Source of the DNA: Leptoclinus maculatus
Lineage: Eukaryota > Chordata > Actinopteri > Perciformes > Stichaeidae
Assembly (NCBI GenBank): GCA_032191485.1
Contig: JAVDOI010000008.1
Span: 18,954,674-19,018,673, forward strand
DNA length: 64,000 nt
Reading direction: 5' to 3'
A program made the translations under genes and the position numbers. Below, in pieces: positions 38,924 to 51,478 of this stretch; positions within the stretch are counted from its first letter, which is position 1; each line of letters starts with the position of its first letter. The notes under the pieces are model-generated. The model had not been told where the DNA came from, ran no database searches, and saw nothing but the letters and a program-made list of their open reading frames with translations.

Positions 38924-41900
38924 TTGCCAGTGTTTTCCAAAGACCAAAGTACAATAACTTAGTTTTTGTTGCATGTTAGCAGCTAGCAGATTTCCCTGGT
39001 ATGTTGACAGTGGCCGGGAAGCAGCTGCTTGCCTAAAAGGAGAAGAATAACTGGAGTGAAACCGAAACAGTGCACTCCAACAACCTTTATCCCAAAATCT
39101 CCCCCACTTTAAATTTGAGGAAAGAGAAGAAGAAAAAAAACTGCGTGGTCATGAGTCAAGATGAGGAGGACAGCTGATTGGTTGAGGAGAAGGTTTGGGA
39201 GCTTAGCCAATTAGGCTGATTAGCAGGAGGTTAGTTCACTGGTTGAATGTGCACAGAGCAGCAGTTTCACTCACAAAGTGGTGGAGGATCACGTTAGTTT
39301 CGAAATATTTTCTTTGTCACAGTCATCACAGGACACACTAATATGGTTTTGTTTGATGGTAAAAGATGCTGCTCAGGTACGGCTTTGAATTTCTTCTTTA
39401 ATCATTTCAGCACAATTGTTACTGAGCAGTTTTTCTCTGCTTAAACAATTTAGCTGGAAATGTTCTGGGCTTCTGTATTGTGCTGAGGCCTCTTACATAC
39501 AGCGTCTGTCTTGTTGCACACAGTGACTGGATGTTATTGGCTAATTCTGCAGCGTAAATGGTATTTGTAATGAACATGAAGGGGTTTACCTGTATGTCCC
39601 TCTTCAAAGGCTGTATTATGGGATGTAGGCCATCCAAAAGCTGCTGTTTGAGAATGTGTGTCAGGCTGTTCTGTTGGTCCCTCCATTAGGGAGACATGAT
39701 GGAAGTCCTCTTTACAGACACTGTAACATGATAGTCCTGCTTTAATCTGCACTTGATCCTAATGGACCTAGACGGAGAAAAATAAAAGATTGTCCATCAA
39801 TGATGGCACAGAAAAAGAGCGTTAGTGTTCATGTTAGGCTGAATGTTGAGGCTTAAAGTAAGACTAGAGCTTTTTCTGAACCGCAACCACTGAGGGGTAA
39901 TGGAATGGGACCACAAGCCGGCACCAACAAACATGTTTCTTTTAGTGAAGCGCATTGTTTTTACTTTGCTTCATACATTTTTAAATACTCTCTTGGTCAC
40001 ACCCGACCAAGTGAGGCTGCAGCAGGAAAAACCCTGTGTGTTGAATTGAGCAAGGATGTTTTATTTCTTATGAATTCAACTTTTGATTTAAGGAAGATTG
40101 TAAGAAACCACCTTTTCAAAATGATATAGTCTCGCTTTAAGTGCTAAAACACTGATGGTTCTCCCTGCAGGTAGTGAGGCTGACTTCAGCTCCTCCAGCA
40201 GCACAGGCAGCCTGAAGACCAGGGAGGGCCTCGCCTCCATTTCAGGTGGAAAGAGAGCTCCTTCACGCAGGTATGAGGTCCATCCGTATAGTCTGCTAGA
40301 ATAAGGCATTAAAGAATAAGGCTTAAAAATAATTTCTTTTTTTATTTAGTTTTCGTTAACAATGCTTTCTTTTATCAAGTCGCGGCTCCCACGTCAGACC
40401 ACTCCCAGTATTCAAACCACCCGGGAGCCCTACAGCCAACCGCAATGCAGAACTCTACGCTCCCTACAGGACTCCACCCAGAGCTGCCTCCTCGACCAAC
40501 AGCAGCAGCTGCAACTCCAGCCCCACCTCCAGGTATACCAAACACGGCTCTCACGTCATGCATTATTAACAATCCCAGAATAACGATTGTGGTTTTTTTG
40601 GAGTTGACTCCTGGTCATGTCTGACCTTCCCACATTTCTCCTACTTGGATTCATTACAAATCCAACCTTCCCTAGTTGAAGGAGAAACAAGTGGATTTTG
40701 GAGAGACTTGGACTGTGGCTCATGTGGGCTCATGTGCAGCATAACGATGAGTTAGTGAGTGGGTGGGTGGGTGGGTGGATTAAGCTCGGGTTGTTTCATC
40801 ATTTCTTCTCTTGCAGCCGTCTGGGATTATATCGGCCATGATTTGGCTGTGGTTGGGATTAATGAGGATTTGATATAGCAAATGTCTGAATATGGTAACC
40901 AGACAGTGACCCTGCAGACTGCATCCCATACGTAACAGGATTACAGTGAACGCACCTTGGTTTGGAGGAGAGAACAGGGTCATAAATATAAAAAAATGCC
41001 AGAATTGATGAGTGAACTGAATAGCCTAAAGCTCAAAAGTGAAGCCCATTGATTTCTGACATGGTGCTCCAGCATTCCTGCATCATTTGGAAGGTTTACT
41101 TCTTAGGTTTGTTGGCAGCTCCGCCCTGCATACGGTTCAACCTAAATATCCTCTCGGCAGTATAAATGACAAACGACAGCCTTTTGAGTTTTTATGCAGT
41201 AGCGGAATCTGCCCTCTTTATCTCATGTTTACAGCTCCCCATAAATGCGTTATATAACCCTCCACTCTTGTCACTTCAGGACGCCGTGCTGTTAGCTTTC
41301 CTAAGAGTCATGTGACATCTTTTCCTCTGGCATGCTACCTTCTCCTGGGCTGTTTCTATTTCTGGCAGGGATGCAGAGCTTCGAGTATCCCAGGTTGCTA
41401 GGATATTGTGCTAGTGGAAGAGAGGGGCTTACATGCTGCTTTACATATTGTCCAAATCCACCCACTCATCCTGTGTCGGGGGGGAGGAGGGGAGGAGAAG
41501 AATCACGAATCCTTTTATCAGTTCTCTTTGACAATGATGAAACACGGATCAGGAAATGCAAAGGGCATTTGAATGCAAATGCAATTGGCATCTAAGGTGT
41601 TTTTCCAGTAAGGTGATTTCTTTCCTTGCCAACTGTGCTTGTATTTAGATAAACCAGCATTTTAGTTGTTTTTTTTTGTGTTTTTTCCCCTCTAGTCTAC
41701 ATGCCAGTAATCCTGTGTCAGACAGTAATTCCAGGCTTCAGAGAGCTTCTGCCCCGACAGCACTCTCCCAGCCAAACAAATTACCATCTGCAGGGAGCGA
41801 TTTTTCTTTTAAGCGTCAAATAGATTTTTCTGCCGTTTCTTCAAACTGTCCGGTTGGAAACTGATGGGGAAACCATTGGTTCTAAAGGGGTAAACGTTGC

Positions 41901-43786
41901 CTTTTTTAATCAACCTAATGGTCTCTTTCACAAACAGAAGAGCGAACCCGGGCCGCTTCCACTCCTGCGGGGACAACCATGGCATCAGACCCCCGAACCC
42001 TGAGCAGTATCTCACCCCTCTACAGCAGAAGGAAGTGGCCATCAGACACCTGAAGACCAAACTGTTGGAGTCTGAGAACACAGTCCGTGACAGGTTAGTT
42101 CAGATTTAGCAGCACAGAAGCTCCTGGGATTGTATCTGTAGCTTTTGTATGGTTCTGAGGAACGATGCCGGTGGTCGTATTGGTGGAAGAAAAGGTGAAA
42201 CCATGGTTGTGACGTAATGCCTACATACTGCAGCCCTGCAACTATTCAAATCCTCTGGATTGTGAACCCACTGGGAAATTACTATTATGTCATCTGCATT
42301 GATGCTACTTGCACAAAACATGCACTGTACATGAAACAAACGAGGCAACTCATTTTAACCTGATTCATCTGCTCTACTTTGTATCTCCTTAAAGAGTTCT
42401 AAAAGTAGTTTGCCATTGTATTATACAATTAATTACTTTCTTGACGAGAGTTGGATGAAAAGATCGATACCCTTCTCACATCGAGTGGCATCAAATATCT
42501 CATCTTAACTACCGGCAAGCAGATTTTCCAAAATGTTAAACCATTCCTTCATTTCCTCTGGACATTTTCTTCCCCTCTTCATTAGAGAGACGGAGGTCGA
42601 GGAGCTTAAGTCCCAGCTCGGCAGAATGAGGGAAGACTGGATTGAAGAGGAGTGTCACCGGGTGGAGGCTCAGCTGTCCCTCAAAGAGGCTCGCAAAGAG
42701 ATCAAGCAGCTGCGCCAGGTGGTGGAAACGATGAAGAGCAGCCTGATGGAGAAGGATAAGGGAATACAGAAGTATTTCATCGACATCAACATCCAAAACA
42801 GGAAGTTGGAGTCCCTGCTGCAAAGCATGGAGCTTGCCCAGAGCGGCGTCAGCCTCCAGGACGACAACAACGCCTTGGACTTCATCTGCGACAGCCCCGG
42901 CAGCTGTGGGAAGAAGCTGGTGGGGGAGGAGGAGGAGGAGGAGGGTGGAATGGAGCTGGGTAACCAGGGGGCGGAGGCATTGGCGGATAGCGGGCTGCTG
43001 GTAAACGATGAGATGGCCAACAGGGCGGACATTTTGGAGCAGGTCTTCATGTCTACTGCGGTGGATTTTAGTCAGGACTGTAGTGGCAAGCTGAGTGCGG
43101 GGACGGAGTCTGGGCCTGGGGTGTCTGCGCTGTCAGAAGAGGGACAGTTGATCGATGACTCTACTGCACCCCCAATGGCTCTACCAAACATAGCGTCCAC
43201 CACCATCGACATCTCCTCCAGCGCACTCTCCCAGCAGAACACGGAAGATAAAGGAATCCAGGCTGACACAATGCCCATGTCTGCAGATGTGCAGACCGTG
43301 CTCCTCCAGCTGCTCAAGTTCCATGGGGCAACAGGGGATGACGCGGTTTTGTCAGCGCCCAGCAGTCTTCTGGGTCTCCCAGACCTGCCCACCTCTACTT
43401 CCACCACTGCCAGTCTCCCCGACTCAACACCTCCCCCACCCAGCGTGCCCGGTCCTGCTGCCCCAGAGAGCCCCGACATCTCCGCCGATTCTGGCCTGTG
43501 CTGCTCAGAACCTGTGGAGAGCCGACGGTTCATGGAGGAGCTGGATTTCAGTGTCTGCGAGGAAGAACCCCGTCTGGATGTGGTCGGCAAGCGGTACTGG
43601 AGCAACAGCTTCCTGGTGGATCTGGTCGCGGTGGCAGCCCCTGTGCTACCGACGGTGGCCTGGCTGTACTCGCGGCACGGGGTGGACGGGATCGCGCCAG
43701 TGTACAACATCGCCGCTCTCATCAGGGGCTGTTGCATCATGGGATTGCACTCTCTTCGTCACGTCACACACAGGCCGGATGCGTAA
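37122..43786 (+). CDS. sybu: Syntabulin (syntaxin-1/kinesin-1 linker), seven coding exons
   Basis: Adaptor that links syntaxin-1-bearing vesicles and mitochondria to kinesin-1 heavy chain for anterograde axonal transport. Coding exons: 37122-37145, 37431-37617, 38494-38694, 40171-40270, 40380-40532, 41938-42093 and 42586-43786. All join in phase and encode 673 aa (human about 663). Start MGPFQEYE matches human MGPLRESK. SRIPRL, SPFSEEE and DDTGCP..SQSVSP are shared with human SYBU and argue against syntaphilin. A long coiled coil covers about residues 240-360 (PEQYLTPLQQKEV, EDWIEEECHRVEAQL, DKGIQKYF.DINIQN). A hydrophobic segment at about 616-635 (SFLVDLVAVAAPVLPTVAWL) and a second at about 647-664 form the C-terminal membrane region. 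An acidic glutamate run is encoded near 42926-42945. The coding exon starts at 37099 with only 23 bases of 5' UTR, so at least one upstream non-coding exon is expected. Confidence 0.95.
37755..38155 (+). repeat. Two adjacent fish interspersed repeats in a sybu intron
   Basis: 37755-37990 has the familiar agtaaaagtac...ttacaagtaaaagtactca and aaggtgg.gctgattttaactg words. 37994-38155 has ataataatacattttattta, gcgcttttca and agcagttctgaaaaggtgag. Both are widespread in percomorph introns as I recall them; class and boundaries are approximate. Confidence 0.6.
38891..38922 (+). repeat. (AT)n microsatellite in a sybu intron
   Basis: About 16 AT units. Confidence 0.95.
40757..40778 (+). repeat. 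(GGGT)n short tandem repeat in a sybu intron
   Basis: Four to five GGGT units, a possible G-quadruplex former. Confidence 0.8.
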
Positions 43787-44480
43787 AGGCTTCAACCCCG
43801 CATGCACACGCCTGACCTTGAACTAAAAAGCACTTAAGCATTTTTTTTTTCAAGAGTATTTGCGAGATTTATTGCACTTTCTGTTGAACACATTAATGCA
43901 GTTATTTTTGTTCTGACACTGTTACTTTGCACTGTACAGTTACCATGAGTGGAAGCAAAATGGTGACATGAAAGGGATTATTTATAAAGAGGGTTATTTA
44001 TATATTTATTTATCATTGACATGTTAAAAACGGATCATCTGGGTAGATGGTTGTGTGTTATCATTGTCGTGTGGTGTCCTTAGTTGTCTTTGTGTTTAAA
44101 AAAATAAGAAAAAAAAAAAAAAAATTAATAATAAAAAGTTCTTTATGTTCGGATGAGATTTTAGGGTGAAAGATTGAATTTTATTTTCTATTTGATGGGT
44201 TTGAAAAGTCAACCGTTTTGAGTTATTGTTCTAAATAAACCTTCAGCCAAAGCTTTAATGTGAGTTCACTGCTGTTTTGTGAAGAAGTGTGTGTGTGTGT
44301 ATATATGTATTTTCTTTCCTCCCTGGGAGTAGAGCTTTATTTGGTACAGCCGGTGTATTGTTCATAGAAATAAACTGATGCTTAATCAATTGACACTTGC
44401 TATGTGCAATACTGGTAATTTACATCAAATGTCCTTGTATCTTTATTAATAAAGCATGATAAATTCTGTCCACGCATTGT
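43787..44480 (+). other. sybu: sybu 3' UTR
   Basis: AT-rich non-coding sequence after the sybu stop codon. It contains A-rich runs near 44098-44125, a short GT repeat at 44287-44300 and three AATAAA signals (44234-44239, 44369-44374, 44447-44452), the last followed by a GT/T-rich stretch. The most distal signal probably sets the end, with proximal use possible. Confidence 0.6.
44369..44452 (+). terminator. sybu: Polyadenylation signals of sybu
   Basis: AATAAA occurs at 44369-44374 and 44447-44452, plus an earlier one at 44234-44239. The 44447 hexamer is followed within 20-40 bases by a GT-rich then T-rich stretch, the usual downstream element. Confidence 0.5.
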
Positions 44481-45439
44481 GACTTTTTTTATGGCGTTTG
44501 TAATTTGGGGAGGAAATGACTCAACGGGGACAATTGTTACGTTTGACTTATGTAAAAATGCTAGCGAAGACTGCGAGAGCCCAAGTTTCTTCATTTGCAC
44601 AAGATGTTCACATGAATTAATAATAAAAAGCCAAACTATCGATGCAGAGTGCAACGAAGCAGCGTTCTCATGACTGCTCAGCTTACGTAAAAGCTTTCCC
44701 GGCCTGTGTTTGCAGACGTCCCTTGGGTTGTGGAGCTGACAATGTGAAGTGCATTAGATCCACTTAACTGGGATCTCAGAAGCTGTAAAATGTCATCCGT
44801 GTCTTTTTATACTCGTGAAAACTGGGTCAGTGCCAGAGCAAATGTTTGCCTGCAGAAACTACCAATGCTTTTAGTCATGACATAACATATTCCCATTTTC
44901 ACTGAAGATTGGGTGTGGGGGAAAAACAGTTCATTAAGTCTGAATGAACTTGGCGTCTTTGCCATGATTATATCCACACAGCCATATAGTGATGTGTCTT
45001 AAATTGCATAAGCGTGACCTCTCGGTTCAAAAAGGATCAGACTAGTGAGTCGTCGGATGCTGTAATCCTCGCACTACGTGGTCTGTGGATGCTGGAGTGG
45101 GAGGCAGTGGTTGTAAGTGGAACCAGCTGAGAACACACCAGTCTTGTACTATCAGTATTCTCAAAGTCTTTCAGGACAATTATTCTGCCATTTAGCTCGT
45201 CCCCTTTCTGAAGACTAATGACGTGCACTGTTTTTGAAAGTGGGTCAGTCTCTGAGAGGTTTTGACAGGCAGTGGCTCCTGACAGATGGGAGTGACATCA
45301 TCATGATGGGGGTCAGATGAGTGACGGCAACATCCTGTCAATCCAAATGAAAGGCCACATTGGTGTCAGACATGTTCTAGTGATATGAACAAGTCTAGAG
45401 CTTGCAGCTCTGTAAAGGCTGTACATGGGGGGGCTGTAG

Positions 45440-45610
45440 TGCTTTAAGCTAAATGCTATCAGCATGCTAAAAATCTAACTATTAGTAGGTATGTGTGTGT
45501 GCCAAATGTAATGGCACGCCATCCAAGATATTTCAGTCTAAGTGTTTGAGTGAGCGACTAAAAACCCTGGAGCCACATCACTAGCATAGCTAATAAAAAG
45601 CCCAAACCCT
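45440..45610 (-). repeat. Relic of the same percomorph repeat, opposite orientation
   Basis: Reads agctaaatgctatcagcatgc, then gccaaatgtaatgg and ccatccaagatattt, the reverse complement of the words at 36065-36720. It lies between the convergent 3' ends of sybu and ebag9 and is shorter and more decayed. Confidence 0.6.
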
Positions 45611-45735
45611 CATGTTGTACCCAAAGCAAAGCTCAATAATAATTTAATACTTCATCTAGTGTTTCCTAAATTGCACATCAGGCAGCAGACACATGACCAA
45701 CGCGTTTCATCTCTAGGAGGTATGAATCAAATCAG

Positions 45736-45741
45736 TTTATT
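45736..45741 (-). terminator. ebag9: Candidate polyadenylation signal of ebag9
   Basis: The plus strand reads tttatt, which is AATAAA on the minus strand, about 1.6 kb beyond the stop codon. The nearest sybu signal on the other strand is 1.3 kb away, leaving a short convergent gap that holds an old repeat. Confidence 0.35.
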
Positions 45742-47269
45742 AAAAACATGTGTTGGACTGATGCAGCAGGTGTACAATCTGCCAAATCCTTCTGGATTGA
45801 TTGAGCTCGTGGTCCTCAGTTGTGCTCAACCATGACAATTATTGTATCATGAAGTCTTACACATGAATGAAAAGAAAAAAAACATGGGGGCGAGAAAATT
45901 GTTTTGTAAAACTGAAATGTGCAAAAAGACAAAACAGAAAAACTTGCAGCTTTACTCCATGAACGATAAGTTGGACAAATAGTTTGCCGAATTCCCTTAA
46001 AAAAAAACACCTGCTTTCAATTAAACCTGATCATGCACTCGTCATTTAATCATTCAAGTTTCAACAGTGTGTCATGTCATTGCTTGATAACATCAATTAG
46101 CTCGCGAAGCTTTAACTTTTGGAATATTCAGTATAGAAATTTGCCTCCATCACCTCATTTATAAGTCATTTATCAGGAATCAGAGACATTTTGTATCTTG
46201 TCTGCACATTTCAATTCATAAAAATGGCCTTTTTCACCTTCCAATGTTTCCATGACAACAGCTTGCCTATTGGCAGTGGTGCCGATTTGTTTCCAACACT
46301 GACATTATAACGATGCAGAACAGGAAGCTCGGTGAGGCAGCCATTCAGAGACCACGCTGGGATGGTGATCCGGGTTTCTGTGCAGCGAGAGTAACAACTA
46401 TTTAGGAGCGCAGTAACATTCCCACCAGCTTGACGAATAATTTAAATCAAAAATCAAAGCAGTGATCACTGGAGTTTCTCCTTCAAACGCTGACAAAGGA
46501 GGAGAATGAATGGCAGATCAGTAGCCATGAGATTACCATAGGAACCCACAGCTAACATTTACAGTCGGGCTAGATTCTAGTCTATGGTCCTTCATCCTTA
46601 CTCGTGATGAAGATCTTCAGCCTTCATTCTAACAGAGACTTCCAGTGTACGAAGGGCTGCACAGCACAGGGGGGGGTAATGTGAACTATCGAGCAGTATT
46701 CATTAGAAAAAAGAAAAAAAAAGCAGATTTCAGACAGTGAAAGACATGAATATAAAAACACAACAATCAAGCAAACCAAGCGATGTCACTGGTATACAGT
46801 GATGCTTAAAATTAATTTAACTCCTTTGTCCTTTTGAGATTATAAATACGACAAAGAAAGGGAAGTGTACTCCCTATTTGGGTTTCAAAAAGGTAGGTAC
46901 CTGATTATTTACAAATGTTCCTGGGAAAGAAACAAAATAACATTTTTCTACGCAACCCGGCGAATGTAATCAGAATCTAACTGGTACCCTCTAATGCTGC
47001 ACGTAACCTTTAACCTCAGATGAACCGGATCGTATGACTATAGCTCTCCCTCGAAGACCAAAATGACCTCGCCACATGAACACCGGGAGCGTTATCGGAC
47101 CTCCAGAATGATGCATTTCACACTGCTGCAGCTGGAAAACAGACTAAAATGGCTGCTGGTGGAAACGGGGTGGAGTAGGACAGATTGCTAAGAGATAAGT
47201 AGTGAAGGGTGGTAATCCTGTTTGGTATGATGACTTCAAAGACAGAGTGACGATTGATTCAGTGTCCTT

Positions 47270-47289
47270 CCCCCCCCCCCCCCCCCCCC
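47270..47289 (-). repeat. G20 tract in the ebag9 3' UTR
   Basis: The plus strand has about 20 consecutive C, so the ebag9 mRNA carries G20 starting about 40 nt after the stop codon. Confidence 0.85.
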
Positions 47290-47329
47290 TCCCATCCCTT
47301 TGGCTCGAAACTGAGCATTTCTAATAATG

Positions 47330-50050
47330 TTACGAGAGCTTGACGGCAATCTTCTGCTCCTTCTTCATCATCCTCTGAACATCTTTCTCAATCTTCTTCT
47401 TTTGCTGCTCCATGGACCTCTTTTCTCTCTCAGCCATCTTCTGTTGCCTGTTGGATAGAAGGAAAGGCAAATTGCAAGCAATGTCACTACAGCGCACATC
47501 AACAGAAGCGAGGCCAGCTGGGAGTGAGGAAAACAACATCTTGTTCCTGGCTGTGTTGTAATAATGGCCCACACTGCCACCTGCTGGTCCGTGTGTGAAC
47601 CTACACCCCTCCAACACAAACATCATCATCATCATCATCAGTACAAAGGTGGCCAGGACGCCTATTGTAAGTGGTATTTTCAACGAAATCCACAAGGAGT
47701 AGAGCTGACCAAGTCCTGTGTGTTATGGTACACTGATACCAATACTGGATGTTTGCACACTGCCTTATGTGAGAAAGCTTAATAGTTGTTATTTCCCCCT
47801 TCGTCTTACATACACAACACACAACTCGTGCAACTGTTCCTTTAAGTGGCTGGTGCATTATTAATGATGGACAATGAATTTGGGAAACTGAAAAATCCGG
47901 ACAAACCGGTACTGGCGCACGTCTACGTACGGTGTATAGGCGCGGAAACTTCTTGAAATATTACCTGAGCACCACCTCTGCCTCCCACGCAGCATCAGAC
48001 TCGTCCTCCCAGGCGTTTGAGTCTCCCTGCCAGGTATCCATTTCTCCCAGTTCACCCTGCACAGACACATTCACAATTACATCCACGACTACAGCCTTTC
48101 TACGACAGGAGCTAAAGTAAGTGCCTCTTAACTAAACAATTGTTTTGGACGTCTCCTCTAGCTGTACCAGAGATGAACTGTGTGGAGGACAATCTACAAT
48201 TCATATTGTTGCATCTCTGCTAGTTCCCAATTTAATGTCCTGGTTTAGGTAATCACCACACAATCTAATGCGCAAAGCATGACAGGGAGATGAGTTAGTG
48301 ATCGACCTTCTACTGGAAACATGTCTCAACACATCTGTCATGATAGTTGCTCATGAAAATAAAAGGAAAATTCTGATTTAAATCTCTGGTCCACTAAATA
48401 AGAGAATTGAATTTGTTAAAAAAGGTTTGACTTGTCCTTTACTACGGCCTGAAAAACACCCATAAATGACCAACAGGGTGAATAAAAAGTGATGTGATGC
48501 CAGTGGCTGGAGGCTCTCTTAGTAATAATGATGATGTATTATTGGATGTGTTGGGCACAGAGGACCTGCATGACGCTTCTCGTGGTATATTAGGCTGTAA
48601 CTTACTGAGGGTGGACTGAAGGTCATCATATCCTGAGAGGCTGCCAGTCTGCTGGAGAAACCTGCTGAGCCATCAGGCACCAGGTAGTTCAAAGGCTCCC
48701 GCTTCTTCAGCACTATCTGCAACATGGAAACCAGAGAGACAGCGGCTGAAGCTTAAACTGAAGCACTTTGTGACGCATTACAATCCCACTCGGATTGGTC
48801 TAATACATATGCAGATACGCTATGTCACGCTCCCCATGCATTTATATTATATCTATATAATGTCTCGTTATTATATGGATCTCAAGAAAACTATTTCCAG
48901 GAAAAAAAAACAAGCAACAGGTGAGGACAGGAGCACTGCAATCACTCGGCTGATATTCCTGTTACCCACTGGTCTAACCTCATGTTTCAATAAAGGCTCT
49001 AGAAACAGAAAATGCAAGTTTAGTGCATCATGGTTCATGTTTTTGTATAAGTTATCATTGCATGTAATGATGTCACCAGCTTGGAAAACATTGTGTTCAG
49101 GATATTCAGTGTATCATAAGTTTTGCGTTGGTTGGGTAATACTGTCTGTGGACGTACCTTCTGTGTTTTCCTGATGGTGGGAGTCATGTCTTTGAAGTAG
49201 TCGGGCTCTCCGTCCATCTCGTTGCCTGTAGGGGAACCGTTTCCGTTGCCACCTTCGATCTTAATGCTTGTAGGAGCCTCTTCATCCCAAGAGCTCCATT
49301 CTTCAATCTCTGGCTGTGCAGAATAGACAATAAAAGCACGACGTGAAGTCAAGTGTATACAAGGAATTCAAGAGCAGGAGTTTGTGTAGTTTATAAGCAA
49401 ATATAGGACAGTCTCGAATTGTTGTTGAATGCTTATATCTGTAGTTTGCGCTGCCACAATACTGACTGTCTGAAGTTCTCAGGGCAGGTTGATTGACACG
49501 ATACTGACCTGTTTTGGTACCGAGGATGAAAAATCCACTGTTGTCGGGAGAGTTATTTGATCACCGCTGAGCTTGCGACCCCTTCCGGTCCTGGAGGCAT
49601 TGGAAATAGCAGCAGCAACATTGTTACCAAACACTGAGGCCAGATCGCTTTAGTGTAGAGAGATTGATCCACTGACAGGGATGTAAACTCTGCCAATTAC
49701 ATCTTCAGCATGCATGTGACCCACAAATCAATGATCTGGTTTATGTTCCACCAAAATGACGAACAAGTACTACATATTAAAGTGAATTAAAAAAAAACAG
49801 CTACTTGGTTGTGGCTCAGATGTGTGCAACACTTATCAGTATATCCTGTCAATGGTTCAAAGGTATTCGGTTAGATTGTTTTGACGTTTTTATGTTTGCC
49901 ACTAATGTGCATTGACAAGCTCTTCATAAAGGAGAATAGTGTGTATCAGTGGTACAGTTGTGCTCACCTGCATATCAACCTTTTAAAGAAAGACAGTAAG
50001 GTGGCTAGACATGTGCAGATCTTGAAAAGACGGAACTGAGTGATGGCCAT
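47330..50050 (-). CDS. ebag9: EBAG9 / RCAS1 membrane protein, six coding exons
   Basis: Golgi and secretory-pathway membrane protein that in mammals dampens regulated secretion, for example in cytotoxic T cells. Coding exons on the minus strand: 50050-49968, 49590-49509, 49313-49158, 48716-48606, 48056-47965 and 47447-47330. Summed length is 642 bases, giving 213 aa, the same as human EBAG9. The start MAITQFRLFK is that of the human protein. An N-terminal hydrophobic anchor with cysteines (residues about 8-27, ICTCLATLLSFFKRLIC) precedes conserved blocks SGDQITLPTTVD, EEW.SWDE.APTS.KIEGGNGN, PDYFKDMTPTIRKTQK and GFSSRLAA.QD. A lysine- and glutamine-rich C-terminal coiled coil follows and ends in VKLS. 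The gene is convergent with sybu, as EBAG9 and SYBU are neighbours on human 8q23, and divergent from ttk. A 5' non-coding exon probably ends at 50606 (AAAG/gtgagt). Confidence 0.96.
47618..47640 (+). repeat. (CAT)n microsatellite in the last ebag9 intron
   Basis: Seven CAT/ATC units inside the intron between the last two ebag9 coding exons. Confidence 0.9.
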
Positions 50051-50605
50051 GATGAAATTGAGCTGGTGGAAAAGGAAAGAGAAAATATTAGCATTTGGAT
50101 CCACAACCAGGACTTGTTTTGCGCCAAAGCACCAGGATGTATAGTAAAGCTCCAGTAACGCTAGGCCGATTAGTATGCAGGGTAGCATGACATTGAAAGT
50201 TAGTCTGCCAGGAATCAGTCCTTAAAAAGAAATGTGTTGGCGTACATGGACATTACGTCCCAACAACGAGTCATATTATCCATCATGTGGAGAGCCGTGA
50301 CACTAGCATCTTATTCAAATGCTGCTTGAGGGCACACGGATACACTTAGCTAGCTCGTAGATCGCATGCAAATGTTAACGATAGATGCAATGAACATACT
50401 TAAACACTAATGTATGCAATTATACTGACAGATACACGATTTTCCCCATACAACAAAAGACAGACCTAAGGTTACCGCTAACTGTTCGATACAAGACAAG
50501 TTCTGCCAACATTTAGCTTATGCTAAATTAACGCAACAGCGTAAACGTTATGCCTTCACAACACATGTTTGCATTAGATTCGCTAGCCATCGTACAGACA
50601 CTCAC

Positions 50606-50900
50606 CTTTGCAAAATGTCAACACACCGTATGCAGAGCAGCTGCTTTCTTCTTGGATGGCAGAAGAGGCAAGTTCATGTATTTGCTAACCGTTGCTTGCT
50701 AGCTTAGCCCACAGAAAAACATGATATTTCTGAATCCTTTAATTGACTTCGTGAAACGACACATTGGCAGTGACAAATTATACCGCTGTCATTTTAAAAC
50801 CATGCATGTAACAGCTGTACACCCCAATGCGGTTTCATAACAAAACTCCTAAATTGGTGTCGTCTCTCATCTCTGTCCCATGGCTGCCATCTTTGAGCTG
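50606..50900 (-). other. ebag9: Likely ebag9 5' non-coding exon and transcription start region
   Basis: On the minus strand a good donor AAAG/gtgagtg lies at 50606/50605, upstream of the first coding exon (acceptor near 50062). Further up, at 50892-50885, the minus strand reads AAGATGGC, the core of a YY1 site often placed at housekeeping gene starts. The exact start site is not visible from sequence alone. Confidence 0.45.
50885..50892 (-). promoter_or_regulatory. ebag9: YY1-type site at the ebag9 promoter
   Basis: The minus strand reads AAGATGGC within AAAGATGGCAGCC, a close match to the YY1 consensus AAGATGGCGGC. It sits upstream of the inferred first exon donor, where YY1 sites commonly overlap the start of TATA-less genes. 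Confidence 0.4.
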
Positions 50901-51478
50901 GGAGGAGCAGGAACCAAGGAAGCTAGAACAGGGAAGTGCAGCGTGGAGCTGCTGCATTCAGGTACTGTCGGAAAATGAGCGTGCAACAACTTTACTTAAT
51001 CCCCATGGATACACGAATGACAGTAAACCTTTACATTTGTGTCTGAATATTTTATACACATTATCAGTGTCATTTTAAGATGATCTTTATTTTTTATTTT
51101 TTGTGAAATCTTTTAATCTGGAAAGCATTTCATGCTTAAACTTGAAAAATACATATAAATGAAGTTATCATTATCATTGTCACACTGATATTATTATTAT
51201 TGTTATTATTATTATTTTTCTAATTATGGGAGATTCATGAAAAACAGTCACTGCTGTCATTTTTCTATTGAAAATAATTAACTTTACTGATAGAAATACA
51301 AAACCTGAAGAATGAAAATAAACCATAATGTAACTCGAAATATATATAATGCATTATGATAATTAATTGTAAACTATGTATTACACATATTAACACGACT
51401 GTGTGGAAACTTGTCCTCGTGGCTGAGGGTAAGCGCTAGTTTGTAAACACAACCAACGCTGTCGTCACCACAGACTAT

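Larger units (their letters stand above)
45720..47329 (-). other. ebag9: Probable ebag9 3' UTR
   Basis: About 1.6 kb after the stop codon without coding potential. On the mRNA strand it begins with a run of about 20 G (47289-47270) some 40 nt after the stop. A candidate AATAAA lies at 45741-45736. The UTR length is inferred from this signal only. Confidence 0.4.

Noticed and set aside
43072..43740. 222-codon open frame antisense to the last sybu exon
   Set aside because: Shadow of the well-supported syntabulin exon; no independent evidence.
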